DNA of 64,000 nucleotides from DATJPD01 sp036394195. Lineage in GTDB: Bacteria; Pseudomonadota; Alphaproteobacteria; CACIAM-22H2. The notes under the pieces were generated by a model, which had not been told where the DNA came from, ran no database searches, and was given only the letters and a program-made list of their open reading frames with translations. Position numbers and translations under genes: made by a program. Location: the NCBI GenBank assembly GCA_036394195.1, contig DASWFO010000062.1, forward strand, positions 24,767 through 88,766, given 5' to 3'. Positions within the stretch are counted from its first letter, which is position 1. The number at the start of each line of letters is the position of its first letter. Shown in pieces: positions 17,831 through 26,856 of the stretch.

Positions 17831-18444
17831 GACACGCCCTCGCGCGACGGCACCTTGACCACGGCGATGCTGTCCTCACGCGTCCGGCCGACCTGGCGGC
17901 TGATCACCTGGCGGCGCACGCCGGCGCGCTGGCGGAGCGTCAGCACGATGGCGCCGATCATGGCGACGAGCAGCACCAGCCCCGCGACCTGGAAGAGATA
18001 GACGTAGTCGGTGTAGAGCACGAGCCCCAGCGCGTGGGTGTTGGTGATCTGGCGCGGATCGGGGATCGGCACCTGGGTCGCCGACGCCGCTTCGGGGGCG
18101 AAGGTCCAGGCGCCGGCGACCAGCGCCAGCTCGGCGAACAGGATCAGCCCGACCAGGCCGCCGATCGGCAGATAGCGCATGAAGCCGCTGCGCAGCTCCG
18201 CGAAATCGACGTCGAGCATCATGACGACGAACAGGAACAGCACCGCGACCGCGCCGACATAGACGATGATGAGGACCATCGCCAGGAACTCGGCCCCCAT
18301 GAGCACGAACAGCCCCGCGGCGTTGAAGAACGCGAGGATGAGGAACAGCACCGAGTGCACCGGATTGCGCGCGGCGATCACCAGTGCCGCCGAGGCGACC
18401 AGGATGGCCGAGAACAGATAGAAACAGATGGTGGCGATCAGCAC
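17827..18444 (-). CDS. nuoJ: NADH-quinone oxidoreductase subunit J
   Basis: Five-helix membrane subunit of complex I. 205 residues from a GTG start. The conserved third-helix segment VYVGAVAVLFLFVVMMLD, with the pi-bulge region that couples quinone reduction to pumping, is intact. The C-terminal tail is polar and Arg-rich. It overlaps nuoK by four bases. Unusually, a 108-bp repeat-bearing gap separates it from nuoI. Confidence 0.94.
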   Translation of the reverse strand: MLIATICFYLFSAILVASAALVIAARNPVHSVLFLILAFFNAAGLFVLMGAEFLAMVLIIVYVGAVAVLFLFVVMMLDVDFAELRSGFMRYLPIGGLVGLILFAELALVAGAWTFAPEAASATQVPIPDPRQITNTHALGLVLYTDYVYLFQVAGLVLLVAMIGAIVLTLRQRAGVRRQVISRQVGRTREDSIAVVKVPSREGVS

Positions 18445-18460
18445 GGGAGACCCTCACCCT

Positions 18461-18510
18461 CCCACGGCTCACGCCGTGGGCTCCTCCCTCTCCCGCCGGG
18501 CGGGAGAGGG
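18461..18510. repeat. Two hairpins inside the nuo operon (nuoI-nuoJ gap)
   Basis: CCCACGGC-TCAC-GCCGTGGG at 18461-18480 and CCCTCTCCCG-CCGGG-CGGGAGAGGG at 18486-18510. They resemble the other dispersed GC hairpins in the window. Lying inside a long operon, they could cause pausing or processing of the transcript. Confidence 0.6.
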
Positions 18511-18552
18511 GCTTTTAGATCCGGTTGCGTTGCACTCATTCCCCCGCCCCGC

Positions 18553-19044
18553 TCAGCGATACGGTGCGTCGGTCGCGAGGTTGGCCGCGATCTCGGCCTC
18601 CCAGCGGTCGCCGTTCGCGAGCAGCTTGTCCTTGTCGTACATGAGCTCCTCGCGGGTCTCGGTAGCAAACTCGAAATTGGGCCCCTCGACGATCGCGTCC
18701 ACCGGGCAGGCCTCCTGGCAGAGCCCGCAATAGATGCACTTGGTCATGTCGATGTCGTAGCGGGTGGTGCGCCGGCTACCGTCGGCGCGCGGCTCGGCCT
18801 CGATGGTGATGGCGAGAGCCGGACAGACGGCTTCGCACAGCTTGCACGCGATGCAGCGCTCCTCGCCGTTCGAGTAGCGGCGCAGCGCGTGTTCGCCGCG
18901 AAAGCGCGGGCTGAGCGGCCCCTTCTCGTGGGGATAGTTCAGCGTCACCGTCGGCTTGAAGAAGTATTTGAGCGTGAGCGCCAGCCCCGAGACGATCTCG
19001 GTGAGCAGCAGCCGCGACCCTGATGTCATCATCGCCATGGTCAT
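18553..19044 (-). CDS. nuoI: NADH-quinone oxidoreductase subunit I
   Basis: Peripheral-arm subunit carrying clusters N6a and N6b. 163 residues. Two 4Fe-4S motifs are visible, CIACKLCEAVCP and CIYCGLCQEACP, followed by the conserved AIVEGPNFEFATETREEL. An N-terminal amphipathic stretch (LTEIVSGLALTLKYFFKP) contacts the membrane arm. Of several Met codons, the ATG at 19044 is preferred (GGGGATGG upstream); 19038 is an alternative. Confidence 0.94.
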   Translation of the reverse strand: MTMAMMTSGSRLLLTEIVSGLALTLKYFFKPTVTLNYPHEKGPLSPRFRGEHALRRYSNGEERCIACKLCEAVCPALAITIEAEPRADGSRRTTRYDIDMTKCIYCGLCQEACPVDAIVEGPNFEFATETREELMYDKDKLLANGDRWEAEIAANLATDAPYR

Positions 19045-19076
19045 CCATCCCCGGCGGCACAGCCGCCGCACATCCT

Positions 19077-20090
19077 TCAGCTATGGGGCGCCCAGCCAAA
19101 CGCCATGAGAACGCCGGCGGTCAGCACGACCCAGATCAGCGAAAACGGCAGGAACACCTTCCAGCCGAGCCGCATCAGCTGGTCGTAGCGGTAGCGCGGC
19201 AGGGTCGCGCGGACCCACAGGAACACGAACAGGCAGAACGCGATCTTGAGCGCGAACCACACCGGCCCCGGGATCCAGTTGAACGGGGCGATGTCGAACG
19301 GCGGCAGCCAGCCGCCGAGGAACAGGATCGAGGTCATGCCGCTCATCAGGATCATGGCGCTGTACTCGCCGAGGAAGAACAGCGCGAACGCCATCGACGA
19401 GTATTCGACGAAGTAGCCGGCGACGATCTCGGACTCGCCCTCCGGCAGATCGAACGGCGAGCGGTTCGTCTCGGCGAGCGCCGAGACGAAGAAGATGACG
19501 AACATCGGGAACAGCGGGATGAAGAACCACACCGTCTTCTGCGCCAGCACGATCTGGGTCAGGTTCAGCGAGCCGACGCAGAGCAGGACCGTGATCATCA
19601 CGAAGCCGATCGAGACCTCGTACGACACCATCTGCGCCGCCGAGCGAAGCGCGCCGAGGAAGGCGTATTTCGAGTTGCTCGCCCAGCCGGCCATGATGAT
19701 GCCGTACACGCCCATCGACGAGATTGCGAAGAGATAGAGGATGCCAACATTGATGTCGGCCACCACGACGCCGACGTCGAACGGAATCACCGCCCAGGCG
19801 ACAAGGCTGAGCACGAAGGTGACGATCGGGGCGATGATGAACACGCCGCGATTGGCGCCGCTCGGGATGATGGTCTCCTTGAGCAGCAGCTTGAGGCCGT
19901 CGGCGAAGGGCTGCAGCAGCCCGAACGGGCCGACGACGTTCGGCCCCTTCCGGAGTTGGATCGCCGCGATCACCTTGCGCTCGGCCAGGGTGAGGAAGGC
20001 GACGCAGATCAACAGCGGCACGATGATCGCCAGCACCTGGCCGACGATGATCGCGACCGGGATCCCGTAGCCGTAGACGAACTCATCCAT
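19077..20090 (-). CDS. nuoH: NADH-quinone oxidoreductase subunit H
   Basis: Membrane subunit that forms much of the quinone chamber. 337 residues and about eight helices. Conserved parts: RKGPNVVGPFGLLQPFADGLKL, ALAETNRSPFDLPEGESEIV and EYSSMAFALFFLGEY, with the acidic residues of the E-channel. The start overlaps the end of nuoG by eight bases. Confidence 0.95.
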   Translation of the reverse strand: MDEFVYGYGIPVAIIVGQVLAIIVPLLICVAFLTLAERKVIAAIQLRKGPNVVGPFGLLQPFADGLKLLLKETIIPSGANRGVFIIAPIVTFVLSLVAWAVIPFDVGVVVADINVGILYLFAISSMGVYGIIMAGWASNSKYAFLGALRSAAQMVSYEVSIGFVMITVLLCVGSLNLTQIVLAQKTVWFFIPLFPMFVIFFVSALAETNRSPFDLPEGESEIVAGYFVEYSSMAFALFFLGEYSAMILMSGMTSILFLGGWLPPFDIAPFNWIPGPVWFALKIAFCLFVFLWVRATLPRYRYDQLMRLGWKVFLPFSLIWVVLTAGVLMAFGWAPHS

Positions 20091-22146
20091 GGGTGCCGGT
20101 CTTCCCCGCGGGCGCCCCGTAGCTGGCGGTGCACTTCGCCATCGTCTCGGAGACGCGGCTGATCGGATCGGTCATGTAGAAATTCCGGATCGGGCTCACG
20201 AAGGGGGCGGCGGCCACCGGCCCCTCCACCCCGAAGGCGCCGAACGGGGCCGCGTCCGGCGGCGCGTCGACGCGGCTGAACAGCCGGTTGGTCTCGATCA
20301 GCCGGGCGCGGAGCTGCAGCAGCGTGTCATAGGGGAGCTTGCGGCCCATGGCTTCGGACAGGGCGCGCAGGATCTTCCAGTCCTCGCGCGCTTCGCCGGG
20401 CGGGAACACGGCGAGGCGGGTGCGCTGCACCCGGCCTTCAGTGTTGACGTAGGTCCCGGACTTCTCGGTGTAGGCAGCACCGGGCAGGATCACGTCGGCG
20501 CGATGAGCACCCTTGTCGCCGTGATGGCCCTGATAGATGACAAAGGCGCTGCCGAGCTTCGCGGTGTCGATCTCGTCGGCGCCGAGCAGATACACGGCCT
20601 CGATCTCACCCTTCGACGCGCCGTCGAGGATGCCCGCGACGTCGCGGCCGCCTGAAGCCGGCACAAAGCCGAGGTCGAGGCCGCCGACCCGCGCCGCCGC
20701 GGTGTGCAGCACGTTGAAGCCGTTCCAGCCGTCCTTCACGAGACCGAAATTGGCGGCGACCTGGCGGGCCAGCGCCAGCACGGCCGCCCCGTCGGGACGG
20801 GCGAGAGCGCCCTGCCCCACGATCAGCATCGGCGCCTTGGCGCCCTTCAGCACCTCGGCAAACGGATGGTTGCCGGCGGCGATCTCGGCCAGGGTCTGCG
20901 GTCCGGCGCCGAGATATTCCGTCTTGTAGGTCAGGTCGAGCTGCGGCCCGACCACGCCGATCCGGAACCGGCCGGCGAGATAGCGCCTGCGGATGCGCGC
21001 GTTCAGGACCGGCGCCTCCCAGCGCGGGTTGGTGCCGATCAAGAGCAGCGCATCCGCCTTGTCGATGCCGGCGATGGTGGTGTTGAACAGATAGGCGCCG
21101 CGCGGCGCCGGCGGGAGCTTGGCGCCGTCCTGGCGGCAGTCGAAATGCGGCGAGCCCAGCGCCTGCATCAGGTCCTTCAGCGCCAGCATCGATTCCGCGC
21201 AGGCGAGATCGCCGGCGATCGCCGCGATGCGGTTGCCGGCGACGCCGCTCAGGCGCTGGGCGATCGCGGCAAACGCCTCGGCCCAGCTCGCCGGCTGCAG
21301 CTTGCCCTGCTTGCGCACATAGGGGCGGTCGAGCCGCTGACGCTTCAACCCGTCGCAGGCGAAGCGCGTCTTGTCGGAGATCCACTCCTCGTTGACCGCC
21401 TCGTTCAGCCGCGGCAGCACGCGCAGGACTTCGGGCCCCCGGGAGTCGACGCGGATGTTCGCGCCGACGGCGTCGAGCACGTCGACCGATTCCGTCTTGC
21501 GCAGCTCCCATGGGCGCGCCACGAACTCGTACGGCTTGGAGGTCAGCGCCCCCACCGGGCACAGATCGATGATGTTGCCGGACAGCTCGGAGCTCAGCGC
21601 CTTGTGGACGTAAGTCGTGATCTCCATGTTCTCGCCGCGGCCGGTGGCGCCGAGCTCCTCGACGCCGGCGATCTCGGTCGCGAACCGCACGCAGCGCGTG
21701 CAGTGGATGCACCGGTTCATCGACGTCTTCACCAGCGGGCCGAAATCCTTGTCCGGCACCGCGCGTTTGTTCTCCTTGAAGCGGCCGCGGTCGAAGCCGT
21801 AGGCCATCGCCTCGTCCTGCAGGTCGCATTCGCCGCCCTGGTCGCAGATCGGGCAGTCGAGCGGATGGTTGATGAGCAGGAACTCCATCACGCCCTTGCG
21901 CGCCTTCTTGGTCATCGGCGAATCGGTCTTCACGACCATGCCGTCGCCGACCGGCATCGCGCAGGAGGCCACCGGCTTCGGCGACTTCTCGATCTCGACC
22001 AGGCACATCCGGCAATTGCCGGCGATGGACAAGCGTTCGTGGTAGCAGAAGCGCGGGATCTCGACCCCGGCCATCTCGCAGGCCTGCAGCACGGTGATGC
22101 CCGCGGGCACCTCGATGGTCTGGCCGTCGATCGTGAGCTTCGGCAT
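20083..22146 (-). CDS. nuoG: NADH-quinone oxidoreductase subunit G
   Basis: Largest hydrophilic subunit, carrying the electron wire from FMN to the Q module. 687 residues. The N-terminal 2Fe-2S domain has CEMAGVEIPRFCYHE and GNCRMCLVEIE. The His-ligated cluster is in HPLDCPICDQGGECDLQD and the next 4Fe-4S motif in CIHCTRCVRFATEIAG. The rest is a molybdopterin-oxidoreductase-like domain without cofactor. It starts five bases after the small pentapeptide-repeat gene. Confidence 0.95.
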   Translation of the reverse strand: MPKLTIDGQTIEVPAGITVLQACEMAGVEIPRFCYHERLSIAGNCRMCLVEIEKSPKPVASCAMPVGDGMVVKTDSPMTKKARKGVMEFLLINHPLDCPICDQGGECDLQDEAMAYGFDRGRFKENKRAVPDKDFGPLVKTSMNRCIHCTRCVRFATEIAGVEELGATGRGENMEITTYVHKALSSELSGNIIDLCPVGALTSKPYEFVARPWELRKTESVDVLDAVGANIRVDSRGPEVLRVLPRLNEAVNEEWISDKTRFACDGLKRQRLDRPYVRKQGKLQPASWAEAFAAIAQRLSGVAGNRIAAIAGDLACAESMLALKDLMQALGSPHFDCRQDGAKLPPAPRGAYLFNTTIAGIDKADALLLIGTNPRWEAPVLNARIRRRYLAGRFRIGVVGPQLDLTYKTEYLGAGPQTLAEIAAGNHPFAEVLKGAKAPMLIVGQGALARPDGAAVLALARQVAANFGLVKDGWNGFNVLHTAAARVGGLDLGFVPASGGRDVAGILDGASKGEIEAVYLLGADEIDTAKLGSAFVIYQGHHGDKGAHRADVILPGAAYTEKSGTYVNTEGRVQRTRLAVFPPGEAREDWKILRALSEAMGRKLPYDTLLQLRARLIETNRLFSRVDAPPDAAPFGAFGVEGPVAAAPFVSPIRNFYMTDPISRVSETMAKCTASYGAPAGKTGTHG

Positions 22147-22151
22147 GTCCC

Positions 22152-22454
22152 CTACTCCGCCGCCTGGGCGCCGTAAGCGGCCAGGGCCGCCTCGACGTCG
22201 ACGCCGTTGATCGTCATGCCCTCGATGCGGCAGTCGCTGATCGTGACACCGGCCAGGTTCGCATCCGAAAATTTCGCAGCGGCGACGTTCGCCTGGCTGA
22301 CCCGCAACCCCGACAGGTTCACGTCGTCGCAGCGCCAGCCCGACATATTGACGTTGCGGAAGGTGGCGCCCGCGAGGTTCACGTCGTCGAAGACCGAGCC
22401 CGACAGGTCGGATTTGGTCGCGGTCAGCCGGTCTTTTACCTGGTTCAGGTCCAT
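22152..22454 (-). CDS. Small pentapeptide-repeat protein inside the nuo operon
   Basis: A 100-residue protein with about 13 consecutive pentapeptide units of the A(D/N)LXX type (for example SDLSG SVFDD VNLAG ATFRN VNMSG), forming a right-handed quadrilateral beta-helix. A short N-terminal helix (DLNQVKDRLTAT) and a C-terminal GMTINGVDVEAALAAY cap flank it. The gaps to nuoF and nuoG are each five bases, so it is surely co-transcribed with complex I. It is not a known core subunit; a role in assembly or stability is only a guess. Confidence 0.85.
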   Translation of the reverse strand: MDLNQVKDRLTATKSDLSGSVFDDVNLAGATFRNVNMSGWRCDDVNLSGLRVSQANVAAAKFSDANLAGVTISDCRIEGMTINGVDVEAALAAYGAQAAE

Positions 22455-22459
22455 GACGA

Positions 22460-23767
22460 TCACTCCGCCGCCTGGCGCACGGCGCGCGAGCGATACTCGG
22501 CGATGCGCTTTTCCATCTGCGGCCGGAAATGCCGGATCAGCCCCTGCACCGGCCACACGCCGCCGTCGGCGAGCGCGCAGATGGTGTGGCCCTCGATCTC
22601 GCGCGTCACGTCGTCGAGCGTGTCGATCTCCTCGACCGTGGCCTTGCCTTCGACCATGCGCAGCATCACCCGCCACACCCAGCCCATGCCTTCGCGGCAG
22701 GGCGTGCACTGGCCGCAGCTCTCGTGCTTGTAGAACTGCGACAGGCGGGCGATCGCCTTGATGATATCGGTCGACTTGTCCATGACGATCACGGCCGCGG
22801 TGCCGAGGCCGGACTTCACGTCGCGCAGCGCGTCGAAGTCCATCAGCACCGTGTCGCAGACCGATTTCGGGATGCACGGCGTGGACGAGCCGCCGGGGAT
22901 CACGGCGAGAAGATTGTCCCACCCGCCGCGCACACCGCCGGCGTGCTTCTCGACGAGCTCCTTGAGCGGGATGCTCATTGCCTCTTCGACGTTGCAGGGC
23001 TCGTTCACGTGGCCCTGGATGCAGAAGATCTTGGTGCCGCTGTTCTTCGGCCGGCCGAAGCCGGCGAACCACGCGGCGCCGCGGCGGAGGATTTCCGGCA
23101 CGACGGCGACGGTCTCGACGTTGTTGACCGTGGTCGGGCAGCCGTAGAGGCCGACCGCCGCCGGGAACGGCGGCTTCAGCCGCGGCTGGCCCTTCTTGCC
23201 CTCGAGCGATTCGAGGAGGGCCGTCTCCTCGCCGCAGATATAGGCGCCGGCGCCGCGGTGCAGATACAAATCGAAGTCCCAGCCGGCGCCGCAGGCATTC
23301 TTGCCGAGCAGTCCCGCCTCGTAGGCCTGATCGATGGCGGCCTGCAGGCGCTGCGCCTCGTTGTAGAACTCGCCGCGGATATAGATGTAGCCGGCATGGG
23401 CGCCCAGGCCGACGCCGGCAATTAGGCAGCCCTCGACCAGCTTGTGCGGATCGTTGCGGATAATGTCGCGGTCCTTGCAGGTGCCGGGCTCGCTCTCGTC
23501 GGCATTGACGACGAGGTAGCTCGGCCGGCCATCGCCCGGCTTCTCGGGCGTCGGCTTGGGCATGAACGACCATTTCATGCCGGTCGGAAAGCCGGCCCCG
23601 CCGCGCCCGCGCAGGCCCGATTCCTTGACCTCGTTGACGATCCAGTCGCGGCCCTTCTGGATCAGGTCCTTGGTGTTGCTCCAGTCGCCGCGCTTGCGGG
23701 CACCGGCCAAGGTCCAGTCGTGCTGGCCGTAGAGATTGGTGAAGATGCGGTCCTTGTCCTGAAGCAT
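22460..23767 (-). CDS. nuoF: NADH-quinone oxidoreductase subunit F
   Basis: NADH-binding flavoprotein subunit: takes electrons from NADH through FMN and cluster N3. 435 residues. GRGGAGFPTGMKWSFMPK is the FMN/NADH glycine-rich loop, and ESCGQCTPCREGMGW holds three of the N3 cysteines; the fourth is in HTICALAD. The ATG at 23767 overlaps the nuoE stop by ATGA and is preferred to the TTG one codon earlier. Confidence 0.95.
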   Translation of the reverse strand: MLQDKDRIFTNLYGQHDWTLAGARKRGDWSNTKDLIQKGRDWIVNEVKESGLRGRGGAGFPTGMKWSFMPKPTPEKPGDGRPSYLVVNADESEPGTCKDRDIIRNDPHKLVEGCLIAGVGLGAHAGYIYIRGEFYNEAQRLQAAIDQAYEAGLLGKNACGAGWDFDLYLHRGAGAYICGEETALLESLEGKKGQPRLKPPFPAAVGLYGCPTTVNNVETVAVVPEILRRGAAWFAGFGRPKNSGTKIFCIQGHVNEPCNVEEAMSIPLKELVEKHAGGVRGGWDNLLAVIPGGSSTPCIPKSVCDTVLMDFDALRDVKSGLGTAAVIVMDKSTDIIKAIARLSQFYKHESCGQCTPCREGMGWVWRVMLRMVEGKATVEEIDTLDDVTREIEGHTICALADGGVWPVQGLIRHFRPQMEKRIAEYRSRAVRQAAE

Positions 23768-24384
23768 CAATCGTCTCCGGCCGCGGGCACGTCGAGCAAG
23801 GTGGTCCGGTTCGATTCGGGGGCCGAGCCCAGGCGGCCGGCCATCGAGCCGGGGGCCGGCGGCTTGCCGGCGCGGCAGGCCTCGATCAGGTGCACCGTGG
23901 TCTTGGCATCGAGATCCTCGTACACGTCATCGTTCACCTGGATGACCGGCGCGTTCACGCAGCAGCCGAGGCATTCGACTTCGCGCATGGTGAACAGGCC
24001 GTCCGGCGTGGTCTCGCCGAAATGGATGCCGAGCTTGTTCTCGCACACACCCACCACCTCGTCCGAGCCGCGCAGCCAGCACGGCGTGGTGGTGCACACC
24101 TGGAACAGCCATTTGCCGACCGGCTGCAGATTGAACATGGTGTAGAACGTCGCGACCTCGTAGACGCGGATCGGCGCCATGTCGAGGAGCCCCGCGACGT
24201 AATCCATCGCGGCGCGCGGCAGCCAGTTGTCGTTCTGGCGCTGCGCCAGGTCGAGCAGCGGCAGCACCGCACTGGCCTGCTTGCCGGGCGGATATTTGGC
24301 GATGAAGTTTTTCGCCGTCGCGAGATTCTCGGGCGTGAAGGCGAAGATCGCCGGCTGTTCGATTTGCGGGCCTGGCGCGCTCAC
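23767..24384 (-). CDS. nuoE: NADH-quinone oxidoreductase subunit E
   Basis: Thioredoxin-fold subunit with the off-path 2Fe-2S cluster N1a. 205 residues from GTG 24384, which overlaps the nuoD stop as GTGA. The four cysteines appear in the family spacing, CTTTPCWLRG and ECLGCCVNAPV. A C-terminal tail of about 35 residues, rich in Pro, Gly and Ala, is common in alphaproteobacterial NuoE. Confidence 0.95.
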   Translation of the reverse strand: MSAPGPQIEQPAIFAFTPENLATAKNFIAKYPPGKQASAVLPLLDLAQRQNDNWLPRAAMDYVAGLLDMAPIRVYEVATFYTMFNLQPVGKWLFQVCTTTPCWLRGSDEVVGVCENKLGIHFGETTPDGLFTMREVECLGCCVNAPVIQVNDDVYEDLDAKTTVHLIEACRAGKPPAPGSMAGRLGSAPESNRTTLLDVPAAGDD

Positions 24385-25559
24385 CGGTCCACCTCGCCGA
24401 ACACGATGTCCATCGACCCGATGATCGCGACCACGTCGGCCAGCATGTGGCCCTTGGACATGAAGTCCATCGCCTGCATGAAGGCGAAGCCGGGGGCGCG
24501 GATCTTGCAGCGATAGGGCCGGTTTGTGCCGTCCGACACCAGGTAGACGGCGAACTCCCCCTTCGGCGCCTCGACCGCGGTGTAGGTCTCGCCCGCCGGC
24601 ACGTGATAGCCCTCGGTGTAGAGCTTGAAGTGATGGATGAGCGCCTCCATCGAGCGCTTCATCTCGGCGCGGGGCGGCGGCGCCACCTTGCGGTCGTTGA
24701 CGCGCACCGGGCCAGACGGCATCTGCGCCAGCGCCTGGCGGATGATCGACAGGCTCTGCCGCATCTCCTCGACGCGCACGAGGTAGCGGTCGAAGCAGTC
24801 GCCGTTCTTGCCGATCGGGATGTCGAATTCCATCTTGTCGTAGACGTCGTAGGGCTGCGCCTTGCGCAGATCCCAGGCGATGCCGGAGCCGCGCAGCATC
24901 GGGCCCGAGAAACCCCAATCCTGCGCCTCGGCCGCGGTGACGATGCCGATGTCGACGGTGCGCTGGCGGAAGATGCGGTTCTCGGTGAGCAGCGCCTCGA
25001 TGTCGTCGATCAGCTTCGGAAACCGGTCGGCCCAGGCGACGATGTCGCCCGCCAGGCCCGGCGGCATGTCCTGGGTGACGCCGCCCGGGCGGAAATAGGC
25101 GGCGTGCAGGCGCGCCCCGGAGACGCGCTCGTAGAACTCCATCAGCTTCTCGCGCTCCTCGAACCCCCAGAGCAGCGGCGTCATGGCGCCGACGTCGAGG
25201 GCGAAGGTGGTGATGTTCAGCAGATGGTTCAGGATGCGGGTGATCTCGGCGAACAGCACCCGGATGTACTGGGCGCGCAGGGGCGCCTCGATGCCGAGCA
25301 GCTTCTCGACCGCCAGCGCGAAAGCGTGCTCCTGGCACATCGGCGACACGTAATCGAGCCGGTCGAAATATGGCACCGCCTGGAGATACGTCTTGTACTC
25401 GATCAGCTTCTCGGTGCCGCGGTGGAGAAGCCCGATATGCGGATCGGCGCGCTCGACGATCTCGCCGTCCATCTCGAGCACCAGGCGCAGCACGCCGTGG
25501 GCCGCCGGATGCTGCGGCCCGAAATTCATCGAAAAATTCTTGAGCTGGACTTCTGCCAT
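24381..25559 (-). CDS. nuoD: NADH-quinone oxidoreductase subunit D
   Basis: The 49-kDa-type subunit that forms the quinone site with NuoB. 392 residues. Landmarks: NFGPQHPAAHGVLRLVLEMDG, cited by its ends, with the quinone-site His; LLHRGTEKLIE; and HLLNITTFALDVGAMTP. The C-terminus GSMDIVFGEVDR is the family ending. The ATG at 25559 begins MAEVQLKNFSMNFG; NuoC is a separate gene here rather than fused. Confidence 0.95.
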   Translation of the reverse strand: MAEVQLKNFSMNFGPQHPAAHGVLRLVLEMDGEIVERADPHIGLLHRGTEKLIEYKTYLQAVPYFDRLDYVSPMCQEHAFALAVEKLLGIEAPLRAQYIRVLFAEITRILNHLLNITTFALDVGAMTPLLWGFEEREKLMEFYERVSGARLHAAYFRPGGVTQDMPPGLAGDIVAWADRFPKLIDDIEALLTENRIFRQRTVDIGIVTAAEAQDWGFSGPMLRGSGIAWDLRKAQPYDVYDKMEFDIPIGKNGDCFDRYLVRVEEMRQSLSIIRQALAQMPSGPVRVNDRKVAPPPRAEMKRSMEALIHHFKLYTEGYHVPAGETYTAVEAPKGEFAVYLVSDGTNRPYRCKIRAPGFAFMQAMDFMSKGHMLADVVAIIGSMDIVFGEVDR

Positions 25560-25561
25560 GG

Positions 25562-26287
25562 TCAGGACCTGCCCGGCGACGATGCCGGCGGGGTTGAAAC
25601 GACGTTGGGCGGCGGCGGAACCGGGGCCGCGGGCGGCTGGCCCACCGGAGGCTGATGGGCCGGCGGCTGCACAGCCTTCTCGTCGCCCGGCAATTCGCGG
25701 GTCATGCCTTCCCAGGGCGACAGGAAATCGAAGGTGCGGAAGTCCTGGGTGAGCTTCACCGGCTCGTAGACGACGCGCTTCTGCTCCTGGTCGTAGCGCA
25801 CCTCGACATAGCCGGTCAGCGGGAAGTCCTTGCGCAGCGGATGCCCCTCGAACCCGTAGTCCGTGAGGATGCGCCGAAGGTCGGGATGGTCGGAGAAGAA
25901 GATGCCGTAGAGATCCCAGGCCTCGCGCTCGAACCACCCGGCGGCGCTGAACACGCCGGTGAGCGAGGGGACGGGGGTCACCTCGTCGGTCAGCACCTTC
26001 ACGCGGACGCGCCGGTTGTGCTTGAGGCTGAGCAGATTGTAGACGACCTCGAAGCGCTGCTCGCGATCCGGATAGTCGACGCCGCAGATGTCGAGCAGGA
26101 CCTTGAACAGGCAGGACGGATCGTCGCGCAGCCAGGTCATCACCTTGACGATCGCCGAGCCGCGCACGGTGACGATCGGCTCGCCCAGCACCGTGTCGCA
26201 GCCGAGCACGTCCTGCGGGAACGCCGCCATGATGCGGTCGCCCTGCTCTTTCGAGGCCTTGATCTCGTCAGCGGACGGAATGGGCAT
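25562..26287 (-). CDS. nuoC: NADH-quinone oxidoreductase subunit C with Pro-rich tail
   Basis: The 30-kDa-type subunit of the Q module. 241 residues; the core ends at about residue 195 (DFRTFDFLSPWEG). Conserved ERE-WDLYGI and HPDLRRILTDYGFEGHPLRKDFP are present. Beyond the core is a tail of about 40 residues rich in proline (VQPPAHQPPVGQPP and PVPPPP), longer than usual for NuoC and probably disordered. nuoD starts two bases after its stop. Confidence 0.94.
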   Translation of the reverse strand: MPIPSADEIKASKEQGDRIMAAFPQDVLGCDTVLGEPIVTVRGSAIVKVMTWLRDDPSCLFKVLLDICGVDYPDREQRFEVVYNLLSLKHNRRVRVKVLTDEVTPVPSLTGVFSAAGWFEREAWDLYGIFFSDHPDLRRILTDYGFEGHPLRKDFPLTGYVEVRYDQEQKRVVYEPVKLTQDFRTFDFLSPWEGMTRELPGDEKAVQPPAHQPPVGQPPAAPVPPPPNVVSTPPASSPGRS

Positions 26288-26313
26288 TCGCGATGACTAA
26301 AGGAAGACGCTGG

Positions 26314-26856
26314 TTAGCGCACGATGCTGGTGGTGCGGCGAATCTTCTTCTGGAGCTGCAGGATTCCATACAGCAGCGCCTCGGCGGTGGGCGGGCAGCC
26401 GGGCACGTAGACGTCCACCGGGACGATGCGGTCGCAGCCGCGCACGACCGAATACGAATAGTGGTAATAGCCCCCGCCGTTGGCGCAGGAGCCCATGGAG
26501 AGCACCCAGCGCGGCTCGGCCATCTGGTCGTAAACCTTGCGCAGCGCCGGCGCCATCTTGTTGCACAAGGTGCCGGCGACGATCATCACGTCCGATTGGC
26601 GCGGGCTCGGCCGGAACACCATGCCGAAGCGGTCGAGGTCGTAGCGGCTGGCGGCGGTGTGCATCATCTCGACCGCGCAGCAAGCGAGGCCGAAGGTCAT
26701 CGGCCACAGGCTGCCCGAGCGCGCCCAGCCGACGAGCTTGTCGAGCTGCGCCACGACGAAGCCCTTGTCGGTGAACTCGTCGCTGACGGCCCGCAGGAGC
26801 CCGTCATGCTTCGGGCCCGGCGGCAGCGGCGCGGTCGGGGTCGCGATCACTCCCAT
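26314..26856 (-). CDS. nuoB: NADH-quinone oxidoreductase subunit B
   Basis: Carries terminal cluster N2, which reduces quinone. 180 residues. The four ligands occur as the tandem pair in GLACCAVEMMH, then GSCANGGGYYHYS and VPGCPPTAEALLYGI. The ATG at 26856 was chosen because GGGAG precedes it; the frame opens seven codons earlier. It overlaps the end of nuoA by ten bases. Confidence 0.95.
   Translation of the reverse strand: MGVIATPTAPLPPGPKHDGLLRAVSDEFTDKGFVVAQLDKLVGWARSGSLWPMTFGLACCAVEMMHTAASRYDLDRFGMVFRPSPRQSDVMIVAGTLCNKMAPALRKVYDQMAEPRWVLSMGSCANGGGYYHYSYSVVRGCDRIVPVDVYVPGCPPTAEALLYGILQLQKKIRRTTSIVR

Noticed and set aside
15329..18001. Plus-strand ORF of 890 codons opposite nuoL-nuoJ
   Set aside because: It mirrors high-GC third-position bias of real minus-strand genes; the product is a low-complexity mix of Arg, His, Asp and Gln with no domain, while the minus strand encodes clear complex I subunits.
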